Positions 8,943 through 16,127 of a stretch of 64,000 nucleotides of DNA are shown piece after piece. Source of the stretch: JASHPR01 sp963815375. GTDB taxonomy: Bacteria; Actinomycetota; Actinomycetes; Streptosporangiales; Streptosporangiaceae. A model generated the notes under the pieces. It saw only the letters and a list, made by a program, of their open reading frames with translations, was not told the DNA's origin and did no database searches. Made by a program: the position numbers and the translations under genes. The DNA lies in the NCBI GenBank assembly GCA_963815375.1, contig CAWFGX010000001.1:310001-374000 (forward strand). The letters run 5' to 3'. The number at the start of each line of letters is the position of its first letter. Position 1 is the stretch's first letter.

Positions 8943-9401
8943 TCACCAGATGACGACGCCGCCGTCGGCTTCCAGGGCTCGCCGGGCGGCGTCTTCGATG
9001 GTGGCCAGGCGCAGCAAGATCTGTTCTCGCAGGATCTCGCGAGAGACCGAAGGGTCGATGACCTGACCCGACGCCAGATCCACGGCGAGGTGTCCCTTCT
9101 GGGAGGACAGATTCACCCCGGCGGCGATGGCGTCGACGTGCTCGTGCAGCATGGTGCACTCACGCTGGAACCTGGGCACATCCAAAGGCTCGACGTACAG
9201 GTCACCAGTGGCCAGCCGGGGGAAGAACTCCGCGCCTAGTAAGCGGACCTGCGATGATGCCCAGACCTCCGTGCGCCAGGACTCGAATCCCGCCGCGGGA
9301 GAGCTGTCTGGCCGCCCGCCAAGGAACGTCATCTTCCCGCAGGCATCTGTGACAAAGGCATGAACAGCCAGGCTCATGCCCGGTAGTGAACCACGAGGCA
9401 T
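8943..9401 (-). CDS. Hypothetical protein
   Basis: The 152-residue product contains a beta-rich N-terminal part (VHAFVTDACGKMTFLGG), a WRTEVWASSQVRLLGAEFFPRL segment, and a C-terminal helix with SREILREQILLRLATIEDAARRALEAD. It has no membrane segment or signal peptide. The start at 9401 has GGAG eight bases upstream; an alternative ATG is at 9377. I do not recognise it. It is close to an orphan immunity-type gene, so an immunity or antitoxin role is possible but unsupported. Confidence 0.5.
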   Translation of the reverse strand: MPRGSLPGMSLAVHAFVTDACGKMTFLGGRPDSSPAAGFESWRTEVWASSQVRLLGAEFFPRLATGDLYVEPLDVPRFQRECTMLHEHVDAIAAGVNLSSQKGHLAVDLASGQVIDPSVSREILREQILLRLATIEDAARRALEADGGVVIW

Positions 9402-9968
9402 GCGGTCGGCTCCACGCGATTACCGCCGAAAATGATAAGAGAGATTCGCCTGCTGATCACTGGGGCGCCGCGCCCGGTGCGGGAGCGGAGACTGCGGCCT
9501 CGCGCCCGGACGCTGGCCCGGGGGTCATGCGGCCATCGTGGGCTGGTGGACGGGGGTCAAAGCCGACACGATCTACTCGGGCAGGTTCCCACCTCGGTCT
9601 CGGCCAGTCGATCGAACTTCGATGACCCCGCATGTGCATCTCGCGCTCCGTCGAGCATCTCGAAACGCTTGCTGGTAGTGCACTGACCCAGTCACTGCAA
9701 AAGCAACGGCGCACGTCAACGCCACTCTCTTCGCCCGAAGGCGTGATCGTCAGTGGTTGGGTTTGAAAGCGATCACCCGCGCAGCGGCAAAAGCGCGCGC
9801 CTCACTGGGGTACATGCCGAGGGGCTTCTGAGCCCGCATACTGAACCCGTGATTTTGGACGCGTGCCACCGCGGTGCGGTGGGTAGAGCGATGAGCCCGA
9901 ACCCGCGCTGGAAGCCTAAGCTGACCCCGTCCATCCGCAGAGGCATGACCGATGAGTGACCGCTACTC
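9402..9968. other. No gene recognised
   Basis: About 570 bases with several short frames on both strands and no recognisable domain. One + frame from 9753 to 9959 ends just before the immunity-type gene, but nothing in its 68 residues is diagnostic. Confidence 0.5.
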
Positions 9969-10389
9969 GTGACCCAGCCCGGCGAGCCACACCGTGGCGC
10001 CCTCTCGCTGGAACAGATCGAGCAGGACGCGTGGGGTGAACCGCCTGCCGACGCGACCTGCCTGATCCGCATCGTTTACGAGTTGCGCCGTAAGCCAGTC
10101 GCCACCTTCACTGCCGAGGATCTTCGCCTGCTGATCGGCCAGAAGATCGGCGTCGACGTGCTGCTGCGGCATGCGCTCGCCCTGCTCGCCAGCGATCCTC
10201 TGGTCGCGGGTGACTTCTATCCCGGAGATCTGCTTGTCGCCGTCATGAGACTGCCGCCGGAATACTCGGGCCGCCCACCCCGGCCTGGCGGCCGCCGCCC
10301 GGAAGATCGCCGGGGCAGCCGGCCACACAGACCCCAGTCTGCGGGGCGCTGTCGATGGGTTCCTCTCCCTGACTGAGCCACACACGTGA
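9969..10389 (+). pseudogene. CDI-type immunity protein gene with a one-base insertion
   Basis: The protein reads LSLEQIEQDAWGEPPADATCLIRIVYELRRKPV, then AEDLRLLIGQKIGVDVLLRHALALL and DPLVAGDFYPGDLLVAVMRLPPEY. This is the pattern of small contact-dependent growth inhibition immunity proteins common beside polymorphic toxins. After PPEY the frame breaks. Removing one C at about 10267 gives PPEYWAAHPGLAAAARKIAG and a normal end at 10389, for 139 residues in total. The start is GTG 9969. No toxin gene is adjacent, so it is an orphan. Either the gene is newly inactivated or the base is a sequencing error. Confidence 0.7.
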
Positions 10390-10828
10390 CGCTGTTCGGT
10401 TGCGCAAAGCGAACAACGACAGCCGTGAGCTGACGCCCAAAGCTCCCCCGCACATCGGCTACTTGTGAGCGAGTTGATGGCTACCGCAGTCGCAGCGCAG
10501 AGTCACGCGCCCCCGGGGGCCGGATGACTGAGATGGCAGCGGGACCGCCGGTCAGATCACCGGATCGCGGGCTAAGCGCTGATCAGGCTCTACCGCGGAG
10601 CGTTGTCAACACCTGCGGGTGGTCGCTGACGGTCGTGAATGCGTTCGGCTGACAAGTCTGTCTGGCTCGGTACCCGGACCCTTCGCAGGTCCACGCGAGG
10701 TACACCGCAGGCCCGCCAGAGGTCCATCGTCAGATCCGGCGCCAAGCCTTCGCCAGTCATCCACACCCGGCGTCCCGCCCAGTTCCGGGGAGCGATCCCT
10801 AATGGGCGTCATGCCATTCGAGACGCCG
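10390..10828. other. Right end of module B, no gene
   Basis: No coding region is seen. The last 80-90 bases (from about 10740) align with 34500-34600 at roughly three bases in four, including the shared blocks CTTCGCCAGTCATC and TAATGG-GTCATGC. This is evidence that the two places are the same kind of element end. Confidence 0.6.
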
Positions 10829-10872
10829 CTCTTAATCCGCGGGTTCGGGGTTCAAGTCCCTGGCGGCGCACC
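10829..10872 (+). repeat. att core copy 2: 3' half of tRNA-Lys(CTT)
   Basis: This is identical over 44 bases to copy 1, beginning at the anticodon loop and ending in the acceptor ACC. The bases before it (GACGCCG) cannot form the 5' side of the anticodon stem, so it is a half site. It is followed at five bases by a well-preserved terminator hairpin. Confidence 0.9.
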
Positions 10873-10877
10873 CGTAC

Positions 10878-10910
10878 TGACCTGGCGTTTCACTGACCCA
10901 GGTCATTTTT
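10878..10910 (+). terminator. tRNA-associated rho-independent terminator
   Basis: TGACCTGG, a 13-base loop region and CCAGGTCA form an eight-base-pair stem followed by five T residues. It lies directly downstream of att copy 2 and matches the hairpin after copy 3, so it is the original terminator of the tRNA gene carried along in the att duplication. Confidence 0.8.
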
Positions 10911-11527
10911 GCTGATCTTGTGTGGGGCCGGGCTGAGGCCATCCTGGGGCCGCAGTCGTCCAGCGTTCCCCGAATATGTGAGCGTATTCAGGCAGTGCGG
11001 ATTGTGGCGGACGCCGCTCCCCCGCCGGGCCTGTGATCACCAGTCCGGCGGTATTGCGAAGGATCTTCGGTTAGCTCCCCATTCAGTATTGGCTGGTCAA
11101 CGACGAGGGCCTGAAAGGCCGAGGGGTGCGGGTTATCCGGGCGTCGTCATTTCAGGCGTCGGGGATGCAACTGGCGGGGGCGTCCGGCACCGCCGCTGCA
11201 CACCCACGCTCCCGCAGGCGGAGCCCGAGAGGCTGGAGGAGCCGGCGGCGAGCGGATAGCTCTGGCCAGATTTCGTGTTCCGGCATAATTGGCTGATCTG
11301 ACCGGCCGCCGACTATCCCGCCACTCAGCGAATTAGGCCCGCTAAATCGGCGATCCCGCTTGAAAAGGCCCCTGTTTCCCGTCACGCTCTGTAATTAGCG
11401 CAGCCCAGAGCCTGGCGCACTAGCGAGATCCGCTTTGCCGGTTACTAATCGGCTTCATTTTGGGCCTTGTTTGTGTGTGCTCATCGTGGTTCGGGCTTCT
11501 TCTCGTGGTGGTCAGGGAGCCCCGGGT
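10911..11527. other. Left end of module C, gene-free scar
   Basis: The first 140 bases or so (to about 11050) are related to 47950-48105 next to att copy 4: shared TTTTGCTGATCTTGTG, a CCTGGGGCCGC block, GAATATGTG and ACCAG-CCGGCGG. In module E the same left end leads into an integrase remnant; here no integrase remains. The rest has no recognisable gene. Confidence 0.6.
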
Positions 11528-12103
11528 TTAGCTGACCCGGCTGGAACGGTTCGTGGTGACGGTCAGGTGCAGTTGCGCGGGCAGCGAGGGGTCGCCGACG
11601 GCGGAGCGGGCGTGGGTGAGGGCACGGGTCTCGATGCGCTGCCGCAGCGCGGCGAAGTCGGCGGTTTCCTCCAGGGCCGCGTTGACGACGAGTTGGGGGT
11701 CGGCGGGGTCGCCGAGGAGACGGGCCCGGGCGGAGCTGACTCCCCGGTAGCTTTCGACCTCTTCTGTTACCGCCTCGGTCAGGGCCTGGGCTGCCAGGGT
11801 GGTGCGGCCTGCGGACCCGCTGGTGGTGATCGGCAGGTCACCGGCTCGGTCGGTGGAGAACAGCAGCGCGAGCAGCCAGCGCAACGCGAGCAGTGCGAGG
11901 ATCACTGCGGCCGCTGCGGCGGCTGGCCAGAGCCAGCCGCCGTGGGCACCGATGAAGCGCCCGGTCGGGTTAGCGATCAGGGGGCTGCGCATGGTGGCGG
12001 TCCCGAACGCCCCGATGGAGGCGGCGCCGGCCGCGGCGCCGACGGCGATCAGGAGCAATGCCAGCACTAGCAGCATGACGCGGTTGGTGCGGTCGGCGTG
12101 CAT
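11528..12103 (-). CDS. amaP: AmaP-like alkaline-shock membrane anchor
   Basis: The 191-residue protein has two N-terminal transmembrane helices (about residues 8-30 and 57-82), then a soluble domain of about 105 residues ending in QLHLTVTT. This is the plan of AmaP, which anchors Asp23 proteins to the membrane in Firmicutes and has actinobacterial relatives. It is the last gene of a minus-strand operon, and its ATG overlaps the stop of the upstream DUF6286 gene by one base, which points to coupled translation. Confidence 0.75.
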   Translation of the reverse strand: MHADRTNRVMLLVLALLLIAVGAAAGAASIGAFGTATMRSPLIANPTGRFIGAHGGWLWPAAAAAAVILALLALRWLLALLFSTDRAGDLPITTSGSAGRTTLAAQALTEAVTEEVESYRGVSSARARLLGDPADPQLVVNAALEETADFAALRQRIETRALTHARSAVGDPSLPAQLHLTVTTNRSSRVS

Positions 12104-12648
12104 CAGCGGCTCCTGGGGGTGACCCGCACCGACACCGAGGGCGTCCGGCGGAGCTCCAGTGCAGTCAGGCGCTGGCGGGCGGCGGCGAGGATCGGCTCGC
12201 GCAGACGCCGGGCGGCGGCTTTGTCCCGGGCTGCGGTGGTAGCCGCGACTGTGATCTTGCGGCGTTTCACCCTGACGGAGGCGCCCCCGACACCGTCGAC
12301 GCCGGTGACGGCAGACCGGATGGCTGCGGCCAGGCCGCGGCGGGTGTAGGCGGTGTCAATGCCTGCTGCGCCTGCCTGGGCGGGGTCGGCGGCCAGGCGT
12401 GAGACCCGGGCTGGTTTCAGCTCGGCGATCAGCAGCACCAGCCCGAGCAGTATCAGCACCGCGCAGACTACCCGGATGCTGCCCGCGTTCCACGTTGTGC
12501 GCTTGGCCCAGTCATAGGCCGGATGCCAGTCCACGACCGCGGGGCGGTGGCTGACCCGGTCGGCGATGACTTCGATGATCAGCAGCACACCTGCGGCGAT
12601 CAGCGCCAGGCTCAGCAGGGCCGCCACGACACGATTGACATGTCTCAT
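12103..12648 (-). CDS. DUF6286-type membrane protein
   Basis: The 181-residue protein has two transmembrane helices (about residues 8-28 and 58-78) separated by a periplasmic-like loop with HPAYDWAKRTTWN, then a soluble domain (RRGLAAAIRSAVTGVDGVGGASVRVKRRKITVAATT). The plan is like AmaP but divergent; actinobacterial Asp23 operons commonly carry such a DUF6286 protein. Its start overlaps the end of the upstream Asp23 gene. It probably forms a membrane platform with AmaP and the Asp23 proteins, an inference from context. Confidence 0.7.
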   Translation of the reverse strand: MRHVNRVVAALLSLALIAAGVLLIIEVIADRVSHRPAVVDWHPAYDWAKRTTWNAGSIRVVCAVLILLGLVLLIAELKPARVSRLAADPAQAGAAGIDTAYTRRGLAAAIRSAVTGVDGVGGASVRVKRRKITVAATTAARDKAAARRLREPILAAARQRLTALELRRTPSVSVRVTPRSR

Positions 12649-13097
12649 ATGCCTGTTCTCCGGCTGTCAGTGAGCCGGGCAGGCCCGGGAAGCCCGGTCG
12701 CCAGGTCGGTGACCGAGATGGATACCTCCGCCACGGTCAGGCCGGCCAGCTCGCTGACGCGGCTGCGGACGCGCTCACGGACGGCGCTGGTCACCTCGGG
12801 CACCGACGCGGGCCAGCGGACGCTGATCAGCAAGTCCAGGACCACGGTCGAGCCGTCGACGTCGGCCGAGGCCTTAGGCAGCGCGGTCAGGCTCGTCGTG
12901 CGTACCCCCAAAGCAGCGGCGCCGGTCACTGAGCGGCCCAGGACCCGCGGCGCTGCCGCGCCAGCATCGGGGATCTCGGCCGCGGCCCGGGCGGCCATCT
13001 TCTCCACGACCTGGTCGTTGATGCTGATCATGCCCAGGTCTGTGGCCCCGGCCCGGGAGCCGGGTACTTCCAGGCCGGCGGCCGTAGCGCCCGTCAT
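12645..13097 (-). CDS. Asp23/Gls24 family envelope-stress protein
   Basis: The 150-residue protein shows the Asp23 core: ISINDQVVEKMAARAAAEIPD, a RTTSL segment, VVLDLLISVRWPASVPEVTSAVRERVRSRVSELAGLTVAEVSISV. These small cytoplasmic proteins form membrane-linked assemblies and respond to envelope or alkaline stress. It overlaps both the DUF2273 gene before it and the DUF6286 gene after it by four bases, so it is in the middle of one translationally coupled unit. Confidence 0.85.
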   Translation of the reverse strand: MTGATAAGLEVPGSRAGATDLGMISINDQVVEKMAARAAAEIPDAGAAAPRVLGRSVTGAAALGVRTTSLTALPKASADVDGSTVVLDLLISVRWPASVPEVTSAVRERVRSRVSELAGLTVAEVSISVTDLATGLPGPARLTDSRRTGI

Positions 13098-13279
13098 CGG
13101 CCGCCTTCGCGCCAGCGCGACAGGTAGGAACCCAGATCCAGGTCGCCTTCCAGCACCTTCGCGACGACGACGCCGGCCACGGCGAACAAGGCCACGATGA
13201 GCATCTGCCCAAAGCTGCCGAACGCCACGGCAAGACCGAGCGCGAGCCCGATTACGACGCCAAGAGTGGTACGTGTCAT
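13094..13279 (-). CDS. DUF2273-type small membrane protein
   Basis: The 61-residue protein is almost entirely two hydrophobic helices (GVVIGLALGLAVAFGSFGQMLIVALFAVAGVVVAKVL) with a short polar tail that ends LSRWREGGR. DUF2273 proteins of this size are regular members of Asp23 operons in both Firmicutes and Actinobacteria. Start and stop overlap the neighbouring genes by four bases. Confidence 0.75.
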   Translation of the reverse strand: MTRTTLGVVIGLALGLAVAFGSFGQMLIVALFAVAGVVVAKVLEGDLDLGSYLSRWREGGR

Positions 13280-13548
13280 GTCATCTCACATTCACAAATC
13301 AACGAAATCCTTAACCTGACCCGCGGTGGCGGCCGGCGCCAGCCAGCCCGGTGCGCCAGCGCCGTCAGCAGGCTCACCAGCAGCGGCGTGTCCGCGGCCA
13401 CCACCACCCGCGGGGGCCGCCAGCCGGCCGCGAACTTGTCAAGTTCGGCTAGGCCAGCGGCGAAAGCGGCGGCGTCACCGCCGCGGTCGGGGTGATGGGC
13501 GCGGATGAACTCGCGCCGCAAACGTCGCCAGGACTGGTTGCCATCCAT
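13276..13548 (-). CDS. Very small J-domain-like protein in the Asp23 operon
   Basis: From the ATG at 13548 the product is 90 residues: a basic helix (SWRRLRREFIRAHHPDRGGD) with an intact HPD motif at residues 19-21, a second helix (AAAFAAGLAELDKFAAGW), and a Pro/Arg-rich tail. HPD between two helices is the hallmark of J domains that stimulate Hsp70 ATPase; here helix I is very short. It overlaps the previous Asp23-like gene by 100 bases in another frame and the DUF2273 gene by four bases. The overlap suggests that one of the two frames is shorter than drawn or carries an indel. Confidence 0.55.
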   Translation of the reverse strand: MDGNQSWRRLRREFIRAHHPDRGGDAAAFAAGLAELDKFAAGWRPPRVVVAADTPLLVSLLTALAHRAGWRRPPPRVRLRISLICECEMT

Positions 13549-13913
13549 GAAGTCACCTCTTCGCCGTGCGCGCCAGCTGGGGCTTCGGCTTCGGGTTCGG
13601 CCAGATCGGCCACGACGACATCCACCCGCCGCGGCCCGACCAGCCCTGTGACAGCGGCCCGGACCTGACCGGCCAGTTCGAGAACCGGAATGCCCCACCG
13701 GCCGCGGACGGAGATCACCACATGATCGTGGGTCACCCGCACCCCGGCCACTTCCCGGCCCGGGAGATAGGACACCACGCCACCCCAGCTGCCCGAGCAA
13801 AGATCATCGACGGCCGCGCAGCCGCAGACCGCCGCAGCGACCGCGTCGAGGTCGACACCGTCGACCACAGCTGCCGTCACATGCCTTTGCGCGGGAGGAA
13901 CGGGCCCGGTCAT
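13449..13913 (-). CDS. Asp23-like protein, divergent
   Basis: The first 110 residues (VDGVDLDAVAAAVCGCAAVDDL, then VAGVRVTHDHVVISVRGRWGIPVLELAGQVRAAVTGLVGPRRVDVVVADL) follow the Asp23 strand-helix pattern. The last 45 residues (Ser/Pro/Ala rich) lie over the J-domain gene in another frame and look like read-through sequence, so the true end may be near 13560 with a small indel. The start overlaps the stop of the upstream Asp23 gene by four bases. Confidence 0.6.
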   Translation of the reverse strand: MTGPVPPAQRHVTAAVVDGVDLDAVAAAVCGCAAVDDLCSGSWGGVVSYLPGREVAGVRVTHDHVVISVRGRWGIPVLELAGQVRAAVTGLVGPRRVDVVVADLAEPEAEAPAGAHGEEVTSWMATSPGDVCGASSSAPITPTAAVTPPLSPLA

Positions 13914-14389
13914 GACACGCGCGCTGACCCGTCCCCGTCCCGGTCCCCGTCGCCGCTGTCCGGCAGGTAGAGGTCATCGACGTTGACGTTGACCTCCACG
14001 ACCTCCAGGCCGGCCATCCGCTCCACCGCCTGCTTGACATTGCGCTGGATACTCCTGCCCAGATCAGGAATGCTGACCCCGTACTCCACGACGATGTCCA
14101 GATCAACGGCGGCCTGGGTCTCCCCGACCTCGACACCCACGCCCTGGGCGACGTTCGGGCCCGAGCTGCCGGGGATCCGCTCACGGACCGCGCCGAACGC
14201 GCGGCTGGTCGAGACACCCATGGCGTGCACGCCACTGATCTCGCGGCACGAGATACCCGCGATCTTCTGCACGACGCCCTGGGCCACGCTGATCTTGCCA
14301 TCATCGGTGGACATGGTCTCGGCGGCGGCCGGGCTGGCGTCGCTAATTCTTGTCGCCGGCTTGGGCGGCGCTGCGGTTGGCTGGGTCAT
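13910..14389 (-). CDS. Asp23/Gls24 family protein, first gene of the operon
   Basis: The 159-residue protein has a Pro/Ala-rich leader of about 30 residues, then the full Asp23 domain: ISVAQGVVQKIAGISCREISGVHAMG, VGVEVGETQAAVDLDIVVEYGVSIPDLGRSIQRNVKQAVERMAGLEVVEVNVNVDDL. It is the best-conserved Asp23 member here and the first gene of the minus-strand unit 14389-11528. A two-box ECF-type promoter lies about 85-115 bases upstream, facing this gene, next to a divergent ECF sigma gene. Confidence 0.9.
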   Translation of the reverse strand: MTQPTAAPPKPATRISDASPAAAETMSTDDGKISVAQGVVQKIAGISCREISGVHAMGVSTSRAFGAVRERIPGSSGPNVAQGVGVEVGETQAAVDLDIVVEYGVSIPDLGRSIQRNVKQAVERMAGLEVVEVNVNVDDLYLPDSGDGDRDGDGSARVS

Positions 14390-14472
14390 CAGGAAGCACT
14401 CTCTCTGTCAGGCCTCCGGGACGGCGAAAGTACCGCCGCGGGGAGCCGGCACGGCTGGTGACCGGCTCTTCA

Positions 14473-14504
14473 CTGTTAGACACACCCCGGCCGCAGACGT
14501 CGCA
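14473..14504 (-). promoter_or_regulatory. Two-box ECF-type promoter of the Asp23 operon
   Basis: On the minus strand the sequence reads TGCGACG, 16 bases, GTCTAACAG. The same two boxes with exactly the same spacing stand upstream of the small gene at 18238. Box spacing of 16 and a GTC core in the -10 box fit ECF sigma promoters. It faces the Asp23 operon, and the ECF sigma gene at 14620 is the natural candidate to use it. Confidence 0.65.
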
Positions 14505-14619
14505 CATCATTTGCCGATCCCAGGGCAGTAGAGGCCAGCGCGACCAGGGGTGTTCACGGGGGGCTCCCCGGTCGCGGCCGGGCCTTGACAGGCAAGTCGT
14601 TCAGGCACGGGGGGGCGGC

Positions 14620-15162
14620 GTGCGAACAGAAATCGACGACGGCTACCTCGTCCAGCGAGCCCGCGAAGGCTACGTCGATGCCTACGCCGAGCTCGTAGAC
14701 CGTCACGGCCAGCTGGCCTACCGGGTCGCACTGCGGCTGCTCGGCAACCATCACGACGCTGAGGACGTCGCACAGGAAGCGCTTGTCACGGCATGGCAGC
14801 AGCTGCCCGGGTTCAAGGCACGTTGCAGCTTCTCCACCTGGCTGTACCAGATTGTCACCCGCAAGACGCTGAACCGCATCACCCGGACGCGGCCGACCGA
14901 CTACCTCGACCTGCTCGGCGACATCCCCGATGCGGGCGACGAGCCCAGCCGGCAGACCGAGCGTAACCTGACCGTCGATGCTGTCACCGATGCCGTCGCC
15001 GCGCTGCCGCCACCGCAGCGCGTCGCAATCGTCTTGCGTCACTTCGAGGGACTGTCCAACGCCGAGATCGCCCGCATCACCGCAAGCACAATCCCGGCCG
15101 TCCGTAGCCACCTGTTCCGGGGAAGGCGCACACTAGGTCAGACGCTAGAGCAGTGGAGGTGA
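14620..15162 (+). CDS. ECF-family RNA polymerase sigma factor
   Basis: The 180-residue protein has sigma-2 (about residues 9-78: YVDAYAELVDRHGQLAYRVALRLLGNHHDAEDVAQEALVTAW) and sigma-4 (about 115-170: ALPPPQRVAIVLRHFEGLSNAEIARITASTIPAVRSHLFRGRRTL). It lacks regions 1 and 3, as ECF factors do. GTG at 14620 is chosen because the sigma-2 domain begins directly after it and the frame upstream is implausible. It is followed after six bases by a ZAS-type anti-sigma gene and stands divergent from the Asp23 operon. Confidence 0.9.
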   Translation: MRTEIDDGYLVQRAREGYVDAYAELVDRHGQLAYRVALRLLGNHHDAEDVAQEALVTAWQQLPGFKARCSFSTWLYQIVTRKTLNRITRTRPTDYLDLLGDIPDAGDEPSRQTERNLTVDAVTDAVAALPPPQRVAIVLRHFEGLSNAEIARITASTIPAVRSHLFRGRRTLGQTLEQWR

Positions 15163-15168
15163 GCGGGA

Positions 15169-15816
15169 ATGACGGATCCTGGCCCGCCGGTCCACGATGT
15201 CCGCCAGCTGCTCAGCGGCACAACCCGCCACCTCGCCTGCGGTGCCGACATCGACGAACTGCTCGAACAAGCCGCCGACGGGCACGCGGGCCAGCTCACA
15301 GACCACCAGCGCCACTGCCTTCACTGCCAAGCCGCACTGAAGGAATTCAGCCGCGTCTGGGAACCCGTGCGCAGCCTCGCCGCCGAACACGTCGCCGTCC
15401 CAGCAACCCTGAAAACCGCAGTAGCCAGCCAGATCCGCAAACTCATCGCCGATGTCTGGTACACCTGCCACATCAGCGGAACCGGAGCCACCCGCATCGC
15501 CGCCCGAGTGGTAGCCACGATCGCGCGCGAAGCCGCCCGCAGCGTCCCCGGAGTCCAGGCCGCCTTCGGCCGCAGCATCCACAGCACAACCGCAGGCCCA
15601 GCCGAGAAAGCAACCCTCCGGCACCGCTACCCCCACGCGGCAGCTGGCGTTCTGGGCCGCACCGCCGTGGTCGACCTGGCCATCGCCGCCCAGTACGGCA
15701 GCCGGCTCGACGCAATCGCCCGCGAAGTCCAGCAGCGAGCCATCGGCGAAGTACGCGCCAGAACCGGGCTCCGCGACGTCACCGTCAACGTCACCATCGA
15801 CGACGTCATCACCTAG
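15169..15816 (+). CDS. Anti-sigma zinc-binding domain fused to an Asp23/Gls24 domain
   Basis: The 215-residue protein begins with a helical segment that holds a zinc anti-sigma motif H-x3-C-x2-C (HQRHCLHC, about residues 46-53), the signature of ZAS anti-sigma factors that hold ECF factors inactive. The rest, about residues 75-215, is an Asp23 domain (IRKLIADVWYTCHISG at its start; VVDLAIAAQYGSRLDAIAREVQQRAIGEVRARTGLRDVTVNVTIDD at its end). No transmembrane segment is present, unlike most ZAS proteins. The gene starts six bases after the sigma gene. I infer that the Asp23 part links the anti-sigma to the membrane-bound Asp23 assembly. Confidence 0.75.
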   Translation: MTDPGPPVHDVRQLLSGTTRHLACGADIDELLEQAADGHAGQLTDHQRHCLHCQAALKEFSRVWEPVRSLAAEHVAVPATLKTAVASQIRKLIADVWYTCHISGTGATRIAARVVATIAREAARSVPGVQAAFGRSIHSTTAGPAEKATLRHRYPHAAAGVLGRTAVVDLAIAAQYGSRLDAIAREVQQRAIGEVRARTGLRDVTVNVTIDDVIT

Positions 15817-16127
15817 ACCCGCGGTTGCCGCCGTGGCGGTGTACTCCTGCCGATTCGGCAGCCGGGGCGGTTCCCCGGCTGGCGGCGATCATGACCCCGC
15901 TTGCGGCAATGTTCGGCCACCCAGCGCCCAGGGCTGGTTGCTTGCATACTCACCGGGCGATGCGCGGGGCTGTGATGCTCAGCCACGCGCGTCCCGAACA
16001 GCCCGGGCGCCAGCTGGGCCGGCTGATCAGGCTACTGCGTATGGCCTTCGATGACTCTGGGTGGACAGCCGCCACCACGTCCTGCCACCCAGGGCCCGTG
16101 ACACATGGGCTGGATGAGCCGCGCTGC
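15817..16127. other. No gene recognised
   Basis: About 310 bases between two convergent genes, the anti-sigma/Asp23 gene and the SDR gene. Short frames exist but none has a recognisable domain. No clear terminator hairpin with a T tract was found by eye. Confidence 0.5.

Noticed and set aside
3911..11356. A 16-base repeat (CGCTAAATCGGCGATC at about 3911 and 11341)
   Set aside because: One repeat of this length is near chance expectation in 64 kb of biased sequence, and its flanks do not align.
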